Part shown: one piece after another, positions 30,971-40,164 of the stretch
Layout: each line of letters starts with the position of its first letter
Numbering within the stretch: the first letter of the stretch is position 1
Notes under the pieces: generated by a model
The model's input: the letters and a program-made list of their open reading frames with translations, nothing else
What the model was told of the DNA's origin: nothing
The model's database searches: none
Program-made: the position numbers and the translations under genes
Assembly: GCF_000016605.1 (NCBI RefSeq)
Contig: NC_009440.1
Coordinates: 2,127,518 to 2,191,517 of the forward strand
DNA from: Metallosphaera sedula DSM 5348
GTDB lineage: Archaea; Thermoproteota; Thermoprotei_A; Sulfolobales; Sulfolobaceae
DNA length: 64,000 nucleotides
Direction of reading: 5' to 3'

Positions 30971-31044
30971 TGGGCCCGGAGGGATTTGAACCCTCGACCA
31001 CGCGGTTATGAGCCGCGCGCTCTACCTAGCTGAGCTACGGGCCC
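30971..31044 (-). tRNA. tRNA with CAT anticodon (elongator Met or Ile2)
   Basis: On the minus strand the acceptor stem is GGGCCCG/CGGGCCC with discriminator A. The D arm is GCTCAGCTAGGTAGAGC, the anticodon stem CGCGG/CCGCG holds CT-CAT-AA, and the T arm is GAGGG-TTCAAAT-CCCTC. There is no intron. The CAT anticodon could be methionine elongator or an Ile2 species whose C34 is converted to agmatidine by TiaS, whose gene is at 62450. Sequence alone does not decide. Confidence 0.9.
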
Positions 31045-31261
31045 ACTTCACCCTAATAGGGCATTTTGACTTTTAAGGCTTACGACCGGGTAAATCGCGG
31101 ACATGCATTGCTTTCTAAGCCTTTACTTTGCGCCCTATAGATAAGTAGTAATTGAAGTAAAAATCCATTTTTCCTCATCAAGGAAGAGTCAAAAATTAGC
31201 TTGGAAAGGTAGTTCTGATAATTATTAGTCATGCTCTTTCGAAGAAGAAATGGCATACAAA

Positions 31262-31270
31262 TTTATACTA
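31262..31270 (+). promoter_or_regulatory. TATA box of the ahcY gene
   Basis: TTTATACTA lies 19-27 nt before the ATG at 31289, the distance of a leaderless transcript. It argues against the ATG at 31250, which is upstream of the TATA box. Confidence 0.5.
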
Positions 31271-31288
31271 TACTGTATCGTTGATCTC

Positions 31289-32539
31289 ATGAATTATCGT
31301 ATTAAGGATATATCCCTTGCGGATCAGGGTCAAGCCCAACTAGAGTGGGCAGAACTGCATATGCCAGCTCTCATGAGCATACAAAGGGAATTAGAGAGAA
31401 CGAAACCTCTAAAAGGAGTAAGAATTGCAGCAGTATTACATGTTACCAAGGAAACTGGAGTTCTAATGAAGACCCTTAAACTTGCTGGTGCAGAGGTATC
31501 CCTAGCAGCTAGCAATCCCCTGTCCACTCAAGATGACATAGCTGCTGCGCTGGTGAAAAAATATGAGATCAACGTGTTTGCATGGAAAGGAGAAAACGAG
31601 CAGGACTACTATGACAACATAAGGTCAATTGTGGAGACTAAACCGCAAATAGTAATGGATGATGGTGGAGATCTACATGCTTACTTACACGAGAATAACC
31701 TTTACAGTAACGTGATAGGTGGCACCGAGGAGACGACTACTGGCGTGGTTAGGCTAAAGGCCATGGAAGAGGATGGTGTTCTGAAGTATCCAGTTATTGC
31801 CGTAAATAACGCGTTCACCAAATATCTCTTTGACAATAGATTCGGTACTGGACAGAGCGCAATTGACGGAGTTCTTAGGGCAACTAACATTCTAATAGCC
31901 GGAAAGATATGCGTGGTTGCAGGCTACGGTTGGGTAGGTAGGGGAATAGCTTCTAGACTCAGGGGGCTTGGGGGTAGAGTAATAGTGGTAGAAGCTAACC
32001 CATTAAGGGCATTAGAGGCCGTGATGGAAGGATTCGAAGTGATGACCATGAAAGAGGCATCTAAGATAGGAGACTTATTTATCACGGCCACAGGTAATAT
32101 TAGGGCAATATCTAAGGAGCACATCCTTAATATGAAGGACGGAGCGATCCTTGCCAATGCGGGTCATTTCAACGTGGAAATAGATGTCGATGGGCTAAGA
32201 AAGATGGCTAAGAGCAGGAGGATCATTAGGCCATATACCGAGGAAAATGTATTGTCCGATGGAAGGAGAATATACCTTCTGGCAGATGGAAGATTAGTGA
32301 ATTTAGCTGCGGGTGAAGGACATCCCAGCGAGGTTATGGACCTTAGTTTCTCGAACCAGGCTCTATCTGTACTTTACATCTACCAGAACAGAGGGTCCCT
32401 AATGCCAAAAGTCTATGATGTTCCCCAGGATATCGATGAGAGAGTAGCTAAATTAAAACTAGACTCGATGGGAATACAAGTGGAGCAACTAACAAAGGAA
32501 CAGGTTGAATATTCTAAACAATGGAGATATGGTACCTAA
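31289..32539 (+). CDS. ahcY: S-adenosylhomocysteine hydrolase
   Basis: AhcY splits S-adenosylhomocysteine into adenosine and homocysteine, removing the inhibitor left by methyltransferases. The 416-residue protein shows [28 protein letters not shown], the substrate region [13 protein letters not shown] and [30 protein letters not shown], and the NAD fold [19 protein letters not shown]. The C-terminal [21 protein letters not shown] is also typical. It is shorter than bacterial forms, as is usual for archaea. The start at 31289 is chosen from TATA spacing. The homocysteine it makes can be used by MetE at 22170. Confidence 0.96.
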   Translation: MNYRIKDISLADQGQAQLEWAELHMPALMSIQRELERTKPLKGVRIAAVLHVTKETGVLMKTLKLAGAEVSLAASNPLSTQDDIAAALVKKYEINVFAWKGENEQDYYDNIRSIVETKPQIVMDDGGDLHAYLHENNLYSNVIGGTEETTTGVVRLKAMEEDGVLKYPVIAVNNAFTKYLFDNRFGTGQSAIDGVLRATNILIAGKICVVAGYGWVGRGIASRLRGLGGRVIVVEANPLRALEAVMEGFEVMTMKEASKIGDLFITATGNIRAISKEHILNMKDGAILANAGHFNVEIDVDGLRKMAKSRRIIRPYTEENVLSDGRRIYLLADGRLVNLAAGEGHPSEVMDLSFSNQALSVLYIYQNRGSLMPKVYDVPQDIDERVAKLKLDSMGIQVEQLTKEQVEYSKQWRYGT

Positions 32540-32706
32540 ACCTTTTTAACTATAAATGATTATTTCAATGTATTATTAATCTAGAATTAAGACCTTAATC
32601 AAAACATTAATCTTGATCGTCGCAATTAGTAGATACATGACATGGGAACTCTCCTGTCGAAAATTATAAGTACTATTCATATGAGGATTGATTGGTGCTT
32701 GCGTTG

Positions 32707-32790
32707 ATGGAAGAGGAATGGGAAGACATAGAGGAAGAGGAATGGGAAGACATAGAGGAAGAGGAAGATTGGGAAGAGGATGAATGGTAA
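32707..32790 (+). CDS. Possible very acidic mini-protein, 27 aa, with internal repeat
   Basis: An ATG at 32707 opens a 27-codon frame whose product is nearly all Glu, Asp and Trp (EEEWEDIEEEEWEDIEEEED...W). It is built on a perfect tandem 24-nt repeat (AGGAAGAGGAATGGGAAGAC-ATAG). A TATA-like AAATTATAAG (about 32660-32669) is placed to start transcription near 32692, where an in-frame TTG would extend the protein by five residues. No family is known to me. It could be a real acidic peptide or a simple-sequence stretch upstream of ABCE1; there is no strong ribosome binding site. Confidence 0.35.
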   Translation: MEEEWEDIEEEEWEDIEEEEDWEEDEW

Positions 32791-32834
32791 AGTAAAAGAG
32801 AGATAATTTTTGTTTTTTGCGGGAGGTGTGCTAC

Positions 32835-34637
32835 TTGAGGGTTGCAGTCATTAATTATGACTCCTGTAAACCCGATAAATGCTCGATAGAATGTGTTAGG
32901 TTCTGTCCCATAAATAGGGCTGGGAGCAAGGCCATAGAGATAGATCAAAGCAAGCTAGGTAAACCCGTTGTCTATGAGGAAACGTGTATTGGATGTAACA
33001 TCTGCGTAAAGAAGTGTCCCTTTGAGGCGATATCCATAGTAAATGTACCAGATAATTTTAGTAAAGAAATTATCCATAGATATGGAACTAATGGATTTGA
33101 ACTCTTTGGTCTTCCCATTTTAAAGAGCGGCTACGTTATAGGCCTCTTGGGCAAAAATGGAGCAGGTAAAACTACCATACTGAAGATATTGAGCGGCGAG
33201 ATAATACCTAATTTTGGGGAAGTCGAGAAACAACCTAGTATAGATACAGTCCTTCAAAAATTTAAGGGAAAAGAATTATTTTCCTATTTTTATGATTTAT
33301 ATAATAAAAAATTAAGAGTAGTCCATAAAATTCAGTATGTGGAATATGCCTCCCGCTTGCTAAAGGGAGAGGTTTCTCAACTTCTGAGGAAGGTAGATGA
33401 GCGAGGTAAACTAGACGAGATAAGAGAACTGCTCTTCATGAATTCCATTTGGAATAAGGAAATTTCGACCCTCAGTGGAGGAGAACTACAGAAAACGCTG
33501 ATTGCGGCCGCCTTGGCCAGAGAGGCGAACGTTTATGCCATAGACGAGCCATCTTCCTATCTAGATGTCAGGGAAAGGATTAACGTAGCTAAGGGAATAA
33601 GGGAACTCACGAAGGGAAAATACGTAGTTACCGTAGATCATGATTTAATAGTCCTTGATTATATTGCAGATTTTGTCTCAATTATTTATGGTGAAAGTGG
33701 AGTGTATGGAAAAGTATCAAAAACATATTCTACCAGGGTTGGAATCAACAACTTCCTTAACGGATACCTCCCGGCTGAAAACATGAGAGTTATGGATCAT
33801 AAGATACAATTCTATCTAAAGGATGTTACAGATTTGGACTTAGCTAAAAACTCCGCAGAGAAAGTGCGCTGGAGCAACATAACTAAGACCCTAGGAGATT
33901 TCTCACTCAACACGGAGCAAGGTTTCGCTAGAGAAGGTGAAGTCATAGGAATCGTGGGTCCCAACGGAATAGGTAAAACGACGTTTATCAGAATCCTGGT
34001 AGGGGAGATAGAACCAGATTCGGGCTCTATCGTGCCTACAGGACTTACCTTATCCTATAAGCCACAACGTATAGTTCCTGACTACGAAGGAACTGTGAGG
34101 GAATATCTAGAGTCGGTCAGTAAGGATATATTATCTACTTCCTCTTGGTTTTATACTGAGGTTACGCGAAGACTTCGACTTCATAAGCTCTTGGACTCCA
34201 ACGTTAAGGATCTTAGCGGAGGAGAATTGCAGAAGCTCTACGTAGCGGGGGCTCTAGCCAAGGAAGCACATATATACTTGCTAGACGAACCCTCCTCGTA
34301 TCTTGACGTGGAAGAAAGGTACGTGGTAGCTAAGGCTATAAAGAGGATTACAAGGGAAAGAAAGAGCGTTTCGTTCGTTGTAGATCATGATCTCGCTATC
34401 CACGATTATATCGCCGATAGACTCATTGTTTTCACTGGAACTCCAGGTAAAAGTGGTCATGCCAGCGAACCCCTATCCTTGAGCAAGGGAATGAATACGT
34501 TCCTTAAGGAAATTGGGCTCACCTTCAGAAGAGATGCTGAGAGCGGAAGACCTAGGGCAAATAAGATAGGAAGTTACCTTGATAGGCTCCAAAGAGAAAG
34601 GAACGAGTACTATTCTACAGAAACTGTCGCGGACTAA
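32835..34637 (+). CDS. abce1: ABCE1 ribosome recycling ATPase
   Basis: ABCE1 (Rli1) splits post-termination ribosomes. The 600-residue protein has the N-terminal ferredoxin-like domain with eight cysteines (CKPDKCSIECVRFCP and CIGCNICVKKCP), then two ABC ATPase domains. NBD1 has Walker A GLLGKNGAGKTTILKIL and signature LSGGELQKTLIAAALA; NBD2 has GIVGPNGIGKTTFIRIL and LSGGELQKLYVAGALA. Walker B is AIDEPSSYLD and LLDEPSSYLD. I start at the TTG at 32835 because GGAGGTG (32822-32828) is an excellent ribosome binding site and family members begin MRVAVINYD. Confidence 0.97.
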   Translation: MRVAVINYDSCKPDKCSIECVRFCPINRAGSKAIEIDQSKLGKPVVYEETCIGCNICVKKCPFEAISIVNVPDNFSKEIIHRYGTNGFELFGLPILKSGYVIGLLGKNGAGKTTILKILSGEIIPNFGEVEKQPSIDTVLQKFKGKELFSYFYDLYNKKLRVVHKIQYVEYASRLLKGEVSQLLRKVDERGKLDEIRELLFMNSIWNKEISTLSGGELQKTLIAAALAREANVYAIDEPSSYLDVRERINVAKGIRELTKGKYVVTVDHDLIVLDYIADFVSIIYGESGVYGKVSKTYSTRVGINNFLNGYLPAENMRVMDHKIQFYLKDVTDLDLAKNSAEKVRWSNITKTLGDFSLNTEQGFAREGEVIGIVGPNGIGKTTFIRILVGEIEPDSGSIVPTGLTLSYKPQRIVPDYEGTVREYLESVSKDILSTSSWFYTEVTRRLRLHKLLDSNVKDLSGGELQKLYVAGALAKEAHIYLLDEPSSYLDVEERYVVAKAIKRITRERKSVSFVVDHDLAIHDYIADRLIVFTGTPGKSGHASEPLSLSKGMNTFLKEIGLTFRRDAESGRPRANKIGSYLDRLQRERNEYYSTETVAD

Positions 34638-34737
34638 CTGTTTAGATGAATTAGAAAGGGGCTAAAGGGTCAGATATCCTTTCGCCTTAACTTTTCTTCA
34701 ATAAGACTTTTTATTTGTTGAACCTGTAAACAGTGTC

Positions 34738-35889
34738 ATGAGATCTACTGTTAGTGTAATCAAGGCAGATATTGGAAGTTTAGCTGGACATCACGTGGTA
34801 CATCCAGATACAATGGCAGCTGCCAACAGAGTTTTAGCAGAGGCTAAAAGACAGGGTATAATCCTTGACTACTACATTACCAATGTAGGTGATGATCTAG
34901 AACTAATAATGAGTCACACTAGGGGAGAATTGGATACCAAAGTCCATGAAACTGCCTGGGATGCATTCAAGGAAGCTACTAAGGTATCCAAGGAATTGGG
35001 TCTATATGCAGCGGGTCAGGATCTACTTTCGGACTCGTTTTCTGGTAACCTAAAGGGAATGGGTCCTGGGATTGCAGAACTAGATATAGAGGAAAGACCT
35101 TCAGAACCAATTGCCATTTTCATGGCCGATAAAACTGAACCAGGAGCGTTCAACTTGCCTCTTTATAAGATGTTTGCAGATCCATTCAACACAGCAGGCC
35201 TAGTTATAGATCCCACAATGAATGAAGGATTCAAGTTCGAGGTATTGGACGTGTATGAGGGGCAAAGCGTGGTTTTGAACAGTCCTGAAGAGATGTACTC
35301 GCTATTGGGATTAATAGGGACCCCAGCAAGGTATGTGATAAGGAGAGTTTACAGGAAGGCTGATAATATGATCGGATCAGTGACCTCCATAGAGAGATTG
35401 AATCTGATAGCGGGGAAGTACGTGGGTAAGGATGATCCTGTCCTTATAGTAAGATTACAGCACGGTTTTCCGGCTCTTGGAGAGGCACTGGAGGCATTTT
35501 CATTCCCATACCTAGTCCCTGGATGGATGAGGGGAAGCCATTATGGCCCCATCATGCCAGTATCGCAAAGGGATGCCAAGGCAACCAGATTTGATGGACC
35601 TCCAAGGCTCATAGGGCTAGGCTTCAATGTTAAGAATGGAAAGTTAACCGGACCCTCCGATCTATTTGATGATCCCGCCTTCGACGAGACTAGAAGAATG
35701 GCATCCGTTATAACTGACTATATGAGAAGACACGGACCCTTTATGCCGCATAGACTAGAGCCAACAGAAATGGAATACACGACTTTGCCAACACTAATAG
35801 AAAAACTAAAGCCTAGATTTAAGAAGGAAGAGGATGTGAAGAAGGCCAAACCTAGTGTTTATACATCAAAGGATCAAGGAATGGACTAA
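34738..35889 (+). CDS. fbp: Fructose-1,6-bisphosphate aldolase/phosphatase (class V FBPase)
   Basis: This bifunctional gluconeogenic enzyme condenses triose phosphates and dephosphorylates the product in one active site. The 383-residue protein shows the family markers SVIKADIGSLAGHHVVHPDTM, HTRGELDTKVHETAWDAF, GQDLLSDSFSGN, MADKTEPGAFNLPLYKMFADPFNTAGLVIDP, and the C-terminal DAKATRFDGPPRLIGLGFNVKNGKL and YMRRHGPFMPHRLEPTEMEYTTLP. A TATA-like CTTTTTATTT lies about 25 nt before the ATG at 34738, so it is probably leaderless. S17e follows after 40 nt. Confidence 0.97.
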   Translation: MRSTVSVIKADIGSLAGHHVVHPDTMAAANRVLAEAKRQGIILDYYITNVGDDLELIMSHTRGELDTKVHETAWDAFKEATKVSKELGLYAAGQDLLSDSFSGNLKGMGPGIAELDIEERPSEPIAIFMADKTEPGAFNLPLYKMFADPFNTAGLVIDPTMNEGFKFEVLDVYEGQSVVLNSPEEMYSLLGLIGTPARYVIRRVYRKADNMIGSVTSIERLNLIAGKYVGKDDPVLIVRLQHGFPALGEALEAFSFPYLVPGWMRGSHYGPIMPVSQRDAKATRFDGPPRLIGLGFNVKNGKLTGPSDLFDDPAFDETRRMASVITDYMRRHGPFMPHRLEPTEMEYTTLPTLIEKLKPRFKKEEDVKKAKPSVYTSKDQGMD

Positions 35890-35929
35890 ATTTATTTTAC
35901 TCGACGATAAACAACTCTTGGGTGATTAC

Positions 35930-36160
35930 GTGGGTAATATATATACGAGGGACATAAAGAGAATCGGTCAACAAATATACGAGCTTTATAAAGACCAGAT
36001 TACCACTGACTACGAGAAGAACAAAGAATTAGTGAAACAGGTAGTTGATGTATATTCTAAGAAGGTTAGAAACAGGATAGCAGGATATATAACCAGGAAG
36101 GCGAAACAAGCAAGCAGACCTGTTGAAGTCACCGAGCAACAAGAAGAATTAGAGGAGTGA
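35930..36160 (+). CDS. rps17e: 30S ribosomal protein S17e
   Basis: The 76-residue protein has the eS17 pattern: GNIYTRDIKRIGQQIYELYKDQITTDYEKNKELVKQVVDVYSKKVRNRIAGYITRKAKQ, where the NK-L ... RNRIAGY segment is diagnostic. I place the start at GTG 35930 since GGTGAT (35921-35926) is the ribosome binding site and the family begins MGN. A longer in-frame start at 35855 would run back into the FBPase gene. TTTATTTTA (35891-35899) is a possible own TATA box. The ubiquitin-like gene follows 1 nt later. Confidence 0.9.
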   Translation: MGNIYTRDIKRIGQQIYELYKDQITTDYEKNKELVKQVVDVYSKKVRNRIAGYITRKAKQASRPVEVTEQQEELEE

Positions 36161-36161
36161 G

Positions 36162-36407
36162 ATGGTTAAAGTAGTGCTTAGAGGTCCGTTGGTATCAATT
36201 TTTAGTGGAAATGAATTCTCGGTGAAAGGTGATAATCTCATTTCTATACTTTCAAAAATTGACAAAAGAGGAATTATAGTTAGTGACGGGAGAATTAAGC
36301 CTGGTTACCTTATCCTAGTTAATGGGATGGATTTTAGACTTTTAAAAAAAGAGGTTTTGGAAGACTCAGATACTGTAGATATTATTCCCATAAATCACGG
36401 TGGATGA
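36162..36407 (+). CDS. urm1: Ubiquitin-like protein Urm1 (ends in Gly-Gly)
   Basis: An 81-residue beta-grasp protein with C-terminal NHGG: the diglycine end is what E1-like enzymes adenylate. The middle KPGYLILVNGMDFRLLKKEVLEDSDTVDIIPI matches the MoaD/ThiS/Urm1 layout. In Sulfolobus, Urm1 both carries sulfur for tRNA thiolation and can be conjugated to proteins bound for the proteasome (established knowledge). Here it is between S17e (1 nt) and a Cgi121-like gene (8 nt overlap), so it is co-expressed with ribosomal and tRNA-modification genes. No E1 gene is in this window. Confidence 0.85.
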   Translation: MVKVVLRGPLVSIFSGNEFSVKGDNLISILSKIDKRGIIVSDGRIKPGYLILVNGMDFRLLKKEVLEDSDTVDIIPINHGG

Positions 36408-36777
36408 GTTGGAAATATTGGAATTGACAGTAGGAAACGGATTAGATGTTAGATCTCTCATTAAATATGATGAGAATTGTGTAACACAAGTGGTGTTGAG
36501 GTTACCCCCAGTCTCCGTAATCAGACAGGCATGTTACATTTTCTTTAATGGGAAGTACAAAACCAAAATAAGGGATAAGACCCTCTATTTCCTTACCTTA
36601 CTTAACTCCACGGATCAACTAAGTATTGCGATGAGGAACACGGTTCCAAAGGACTATGAAGGCATAGCATACCTTATAAAATGTTGCAAAAGCGATATAA
36701 TAACTGATCAACTCAAAATATCATCCAATCAGGAAAGAATTAGTTTGAGCATGAACGCTGTACTTTCGCTTGGGTGA
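36400..36777 (+). CDS. Cgi121-like KEOPS subunit (tentative)
   Basis: The 125-residue protein is similar in pattern to Cgi121/TPRKB: a helix with VSVIRQACYIFFNG, then RDKTLYFLTLLNSTDQLSIAMRNT, which mirrors the 'A...A ... ellly.sg.rqi..A' signature of the family, and a C-terminal part predicted to return to strands. Cgi121 binds Bud32 and the tRNA 3' CCA end. The match is by eye and is weak in the C-terminal half, so it stays tentative. The start is GTG at 36400, overlapping urm1 by 8 nt. Confidence 0.5.
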   Translation: MDELEILELTVGNGLDVRSLIKYDENCVTQVVLRLPPVSVIRQACYIFFNGKYKTKIRDKTLYFLTLLNSTDQLSIAMRNTVPKDYEGIAYLIKCCKSDIITDQLKISSNQERISLSMNAVLSLG

Positions 36778-36807
36778 GACACAATAACATATTTTCAACA
36801 TCACTAG

Positions 36808-38409
36808 ATGTGGTCAAGACTCCCACCCATTCTACTCATTTTGATTGGGTTACTAATACTTCTTAGTTCTCTGATTCATTTTCAGTTAATATACGTTGTA
36901 TTACCTTTGATTCCCATAATTTTAGTGGCAATTCTTTCTAGGATAAAGAAAGTTACAACGCTGAGTAGTAGAATCTTTGACAAGCAGAACGTGTTCGAAA
37001 TACAGTCAAATAATCGTACTTTCACGGGAATTATGCTCAAATTAAATGGAAAGATTGAACTAAATAAAGAGAATATCAACTTTCAAAGAGAATTGGAATC
37101 TCTTATGGAGACCTTAGGTAGGAGAGATGTTGGATTTGAGTATTATGTTATAACGAGCTTATCGAAAAAGAGGACATCATCATCCTTAATAGTATTAAAA
37201 GAATGTAGCGATTGCAAGGAAGAAGTAATTCAAGAGGTGCAAAATATAAGAAACCTCTCAAACGCAATTGCACCTCACATACAGCTTGACGTAATTTCCT
37301 CCTCAGAGGTGGCTGTTCCATTGCCTAAAGGATGGGGGGATTTATCCTTTGCCAGGATCTATGAACGTGTAATAGACTCTCCAAAGAATACCCTTCTTAT
37401 AAACGAGTATGATGTGGATCTAGGATCTATGAAAACTGAGGTTGCGGAGATTAAAACCGGGATAAAGATTAAAGACCTTACCAGACATATTGCAATATTT
37501 GGCACTACAGGTAGCGGAAAATCTACAACTGCTATACTTCTCGCTAAAAAATTAATTAATAAAGGCATTTCAGTTACTATACTGGATTGGCATGGGGAAC
37601 ATGTTGGAAAAATTCCAGACCTAAGGGTAGCAAACGTAGATAATCCTATAAGAATTAACCCGTTAAAATTAGGTGACATAGAGGAAGTAGTGGAGATTTT
37701 AGGAGATGTTCTAAGACTTACCGATCCACAAAGATTTCTTCTGTATTCTGTTTTACTGAAAATGAGAAGAGCCAATAAATTCGACATGAAAATGCTAATT
37801 TCTATTCTCAGGAATATAGAGGAAAGTAGCAATTGGATGAGAGAAGTAAAATATGGTCTATTGAGGAAAATTTATCTATTATTTACTAAGGAAGCTAAGC
37901 TGATATTTGACGATAAGATAGATAATGCAAGAGTCGAGGAAACTCTTTTCAACTCTATTGTTGATTTAAGCTTTATTAGGAACATTAGGCTCAGAAGAAT
38001 ATATGGTTTAATGATAATCAAATTGATGTCAGATTATTTCATGAAGAGTAAACCCATGGTCACTTCCCTCTTAATGATTGAAGAGGCCCATAACTTCTTC
38101 GCCCATGATAACGATTTCTTGGAAAAGCTCATTAGTGAGGTCAGAAAATATGGTTTAGGGCTATGTGTCATTTCTCAGTCTCCCTCGTCAATATCTCCTG
38201 AAGTTTTGAAAAATACCAATATAAAAATAATACATTCCATTAAGTCAGATACCGATAAAAGGATTTTAGCTGAAGCGTTGTCCTTAACCCCTTCACTCTA
38301 CGATAGTCTAGATAAGCTAGACGTAGGGGAGGCTCTATTGTCATCACCTAATATTAAGATACCTGTAGTCCTAAAAATAAGAGAAGAAGATTCGAAACAA
38401 ACGAAATAA
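36808..38409 (+). CDS. Membrane-anchored HerA/FtsK-type ATPase (DUF87)
   Basis: The 533-residue protein begins with two hydrophobic segments (residues about 5-24 and 27-46, rich in Leu and Ile). A less conserved region follows, then a HerA-type ATPase: IFGTTGSGKSTTAILLAKKL (Walker A, residue about 235), ILDWHGEHVG, SLLMIEEAHNFF (Walker B), and ISQSPSSISPEVLKNTNIKIIHSI with a late Arg region. HerA proteins are hexameric DNA pumps. The membrane anchor makes this one differ from the soluble NurA partner, and no nurA is adjacent. It may act in DNA or protein export at the membrane (inference). Confidence 0.82.
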   Translation: MWSRLPPILLILIGLLILLSSLIHFQLIYVVLPLIPIILVAILSRIKKVTTLSSRIFDKQNVFEIQSNNRTFTGIMLKLNGKIELNKENINFQRELESLMETLGRRDVGFEYYVITSLSKKRTSSSLIVLKECSDCKEEVIQEVQNIRNLSNAIAPHIQLDVISSSEVAVPLPKGWGDLSFARIYERVIDSPKNTLLINEYDVDLGSMKTEVAEIKTGIKIKDLTRHIAIFGTTGSGKSTTAILLAKKLINKGISVTILDWHGEHVGKIPDLRVANVDNPIRINPLKLGDIEEVVEILGDVLRLTDPQRFLLYSVLLKMRRANKFDMKMLISILRNIEESSNWMREVKYGLLRKIYLLFTKEAKLIFDDKIDNARVEETLFNSIVDLSFIRNIRLRRIYGLMIIKLMSDYFMKSKPMVTSLLMIEEAHNFFAHDNDFLEKLISEVRKYGLGLCVISQSPSSISPEVLKNTNIKIIHSIKSDTDKRILAEALSLTPSLYDSLDKLDVGEALLSSPNIKIPVVLKIREEDSKQTK

Positions 38410-38426
38410 AGATAAAACTAAAAAAT

Positions 38427-40088
38427 TTAATCCTCTTCAGAAGGCTTCTCTGACTTGTTATCCTTTCCTCCAGTTCCACCAGACTTCTTACCCGCAGCTA
38501 CTAGATCATCTATTCTGAGTATCAGTGTGGTAGCCTCTGTGGCTGCCTTGATGGCATTCATCTTTACTAGAGCTGGCTCTATTACGCCCCTTGCCCAGTT
38601 ATCAGTGGGTTGACCTGTATTGAGATCCACGCCGTACCACTTATTTGCCTCATTCTCATGGAGGGACCTTAGTTTCATCAATTGATCTATAGGATCGAAA
38701 CCAGCATTCTCTACCAATATCATCACAAGGCTCTCCAGAGCATTAGCGTAAGCCTCTATTGCTAGCTGTTCCTTACCTCCAACTTGTGGAGCCTTCTTCC
38801 TCAACCTCTTTGCAATCTCGATTTCCACCGCTCCTCCGCCTGCTACTGCTCTGCCATCCTTGATGACGTCAGCGACTGTTCCTAAGGCATCCCTCAAGGC
38901 CCTCTCAGTCTCGTCTACCACTCTTTCTAGACCTCCTCTGATAAGTATACTGATGGCCTTAGGATTCTTGGCTCCCTCCACAAAGACCATCTTATCTTCT
39001 CCTATCTTTCTCTCCTCTACAAGTGCTGCATGTCCTAGATCTTGTTCTGATATTTCTTCAATATTGGATACTACCCTACCTCCTGTGGCTCTTGCTAACT
39101 TCTCTAGATCGCTCTTCTTTGCTCTCCTTACCGCTAGAATTCCTTTCTTAGCCAAGTAAGACTGGGCTACCTCATCAATACCCTTCTGGCAAATTATTAC
39201 GTTTGCCCCTGTTTTGGCTATCATATCAACTTTTTCCTTGATAATGTTCTCTTCTTCCTGTAGGAATCTCTCCATCTGGGTGGGATCGTTGATCCTAATC
39301 TCAGCGTCTAGCTCTGGCTTTTCTACCTCTAATGGTGCGTCGATCAAAGCTATCTTAGCATTCTCTACCCTCTTAGGCATTCCAGGGTGTACTACTTCTT
39401 TATCCACTATTATTCCATATATTAGTTGAGTATCGTTTATACTGCCTCCTGCCTTCTTGACTATCTGAATGTTGTCCAGATCCACATACCACTTATCCCC
39501 TCTAAGTTCCGCTACTTGGGATACGGCCTTAACTACCACATCGCTTAGATACTCCCTTGACCCAGCAACTGCCTTGCTACTCAATGAGGTCATAGCAACC
39601 TTCTTCATCAACTCAACATCATTAATGCTAATTGGTTGCGCTATCTCTTGGATAGTCTGAAGAGCTACTTCCTCAGCCTTCTTATAACCACTAATGATAA
39701 TGGTTGGGTGTACCTCCTTGTATAGTAGATCCTCTGCTTTCCTGACTAGTTCTCCTGATAGAATCACAGCAGTCTTAGTTCCGTCAGCTGTCTCTTCGTC
39801 TTGACCCTTAGCTATCTGAACTAAGAGTTTAGCGGCAGGATGCTGTAGATCCATCTTGTCCAGCAAAGTAGCTCCGTCGTTTGTGATTGTGATGTCTCCA
39901 AGACTGTCTACTAACATCTTATCCATACCTCTAGGTCCATACGTCGTCCTCAACGCCTCTTCTACTGCCTTGACAGCAGCAATGTTGGCCCTAAGGGCTT
40001 CCTTTCCAAAGGCTCTGCTTGAACCTTCCTTTAAAATAATTACAGGAATACCTTCTGGAGTTGTAGCAACTGTAGCTTGTGAAGCCAT
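38427..40088 (-). CDS. thsB: Thermosome (group II chaperonin) subunit, beta-like
   Basis: The 553-residue protein is a CCT/thermosome subunit: AALRTTYGPRGMDKMLVDSLGDITITNDGATLLDKMDLQHPAAKLLV, QDEETADGTKTAVILSGEL (ATP site), GGGAVEIEIAKRL, YGVDLNTGQ, and a C-terminus rich in Gly, Lys and Glu. I start at the ATG at 40088 because AAGGTGA is 5 nt upstream; the ORF could extend only three codons further. A TATA element with a purine-rich BRE lies at 40122-40133. Sulfolobales have two or three such subunits; this one is next to tfb3 as in Sulfolobus (memory). Confidence 0.95.
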   Translation of the reverse strand: MASQATVATTPEGIPVIILKEGSSRAFGKEALRANIAAVKAVEEALRTTYGPRGMDKMLVDSLGDITITNDGATLLDKMDLQHPAAKLLVQIAKGQDEETADGTKTAVILSGELVRKAEDLLYKEVHPTIIISGYKKAEEVALQTIQEIAQPISINDVELMKKVAMTSLSSKAVAGSREYLSDVVVKAVSQVAELRGDKWYVDLDNIQIVKKAGGSINDTQLIYGIIVDKEVVHPGMPKRVENAKIALIDAPLEVEKPELDAEIRINDPTQMERFLQEEENIIKEKVDMIAKTGANVIICQKGIDEVAQSYLAKKGILAVRRAKKSDLEKLARATGGRVVSNIEEISEQDLGHAALVEERKIGEDKMVFVEGAKNPKAISILIRGGLERVVDETERALRDALGTVADVIKDGRAVAGGGAVEIEIAKRLRKKAPQVGGKEQLAIEAYANALESLVMILVENAGFDPIDQLMKLRSLHENEANKWYGVDLNTGQPTDNWARGVIEPALVKMNAIKAATEATTLILRIDDLVAAGKKSGGTGGKDNKSEKPSEED

Positions 40089-40121
40089 AACGGTCACCTT
40101 TCAGCATCTCTTAGAAAGAGG

Positions 40122-40134
40122 TTATATAAAAACT
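40122..40134 (-). promoter_or_regulatory. Promoter (BRE plus TATA) of the thermosome gene
   Basis: On the minus strand, AAAAGTTTTTATATAACC reads as a purine-rich BRE followed by TTTATATAA. It lies about 35-45 nt before the ATG at 40088, leaving a leader of about 15-20 nt that contains the AAGGTGA ribosome binding site. Confidence 0.55.
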
Positions 40135-40164
40135 TTTCTTTTGTGACTAAAGGGTAGATTAAAC

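Noticed and set aside
35855..36160. The longer open frame starting at GTG 35855 for the S17e gene.
   Set aside because: The extra 25 residues overlap the FBPase gene and resemble no S17e, whereas GTG 35930 has a good ribosome binding site and the family start.
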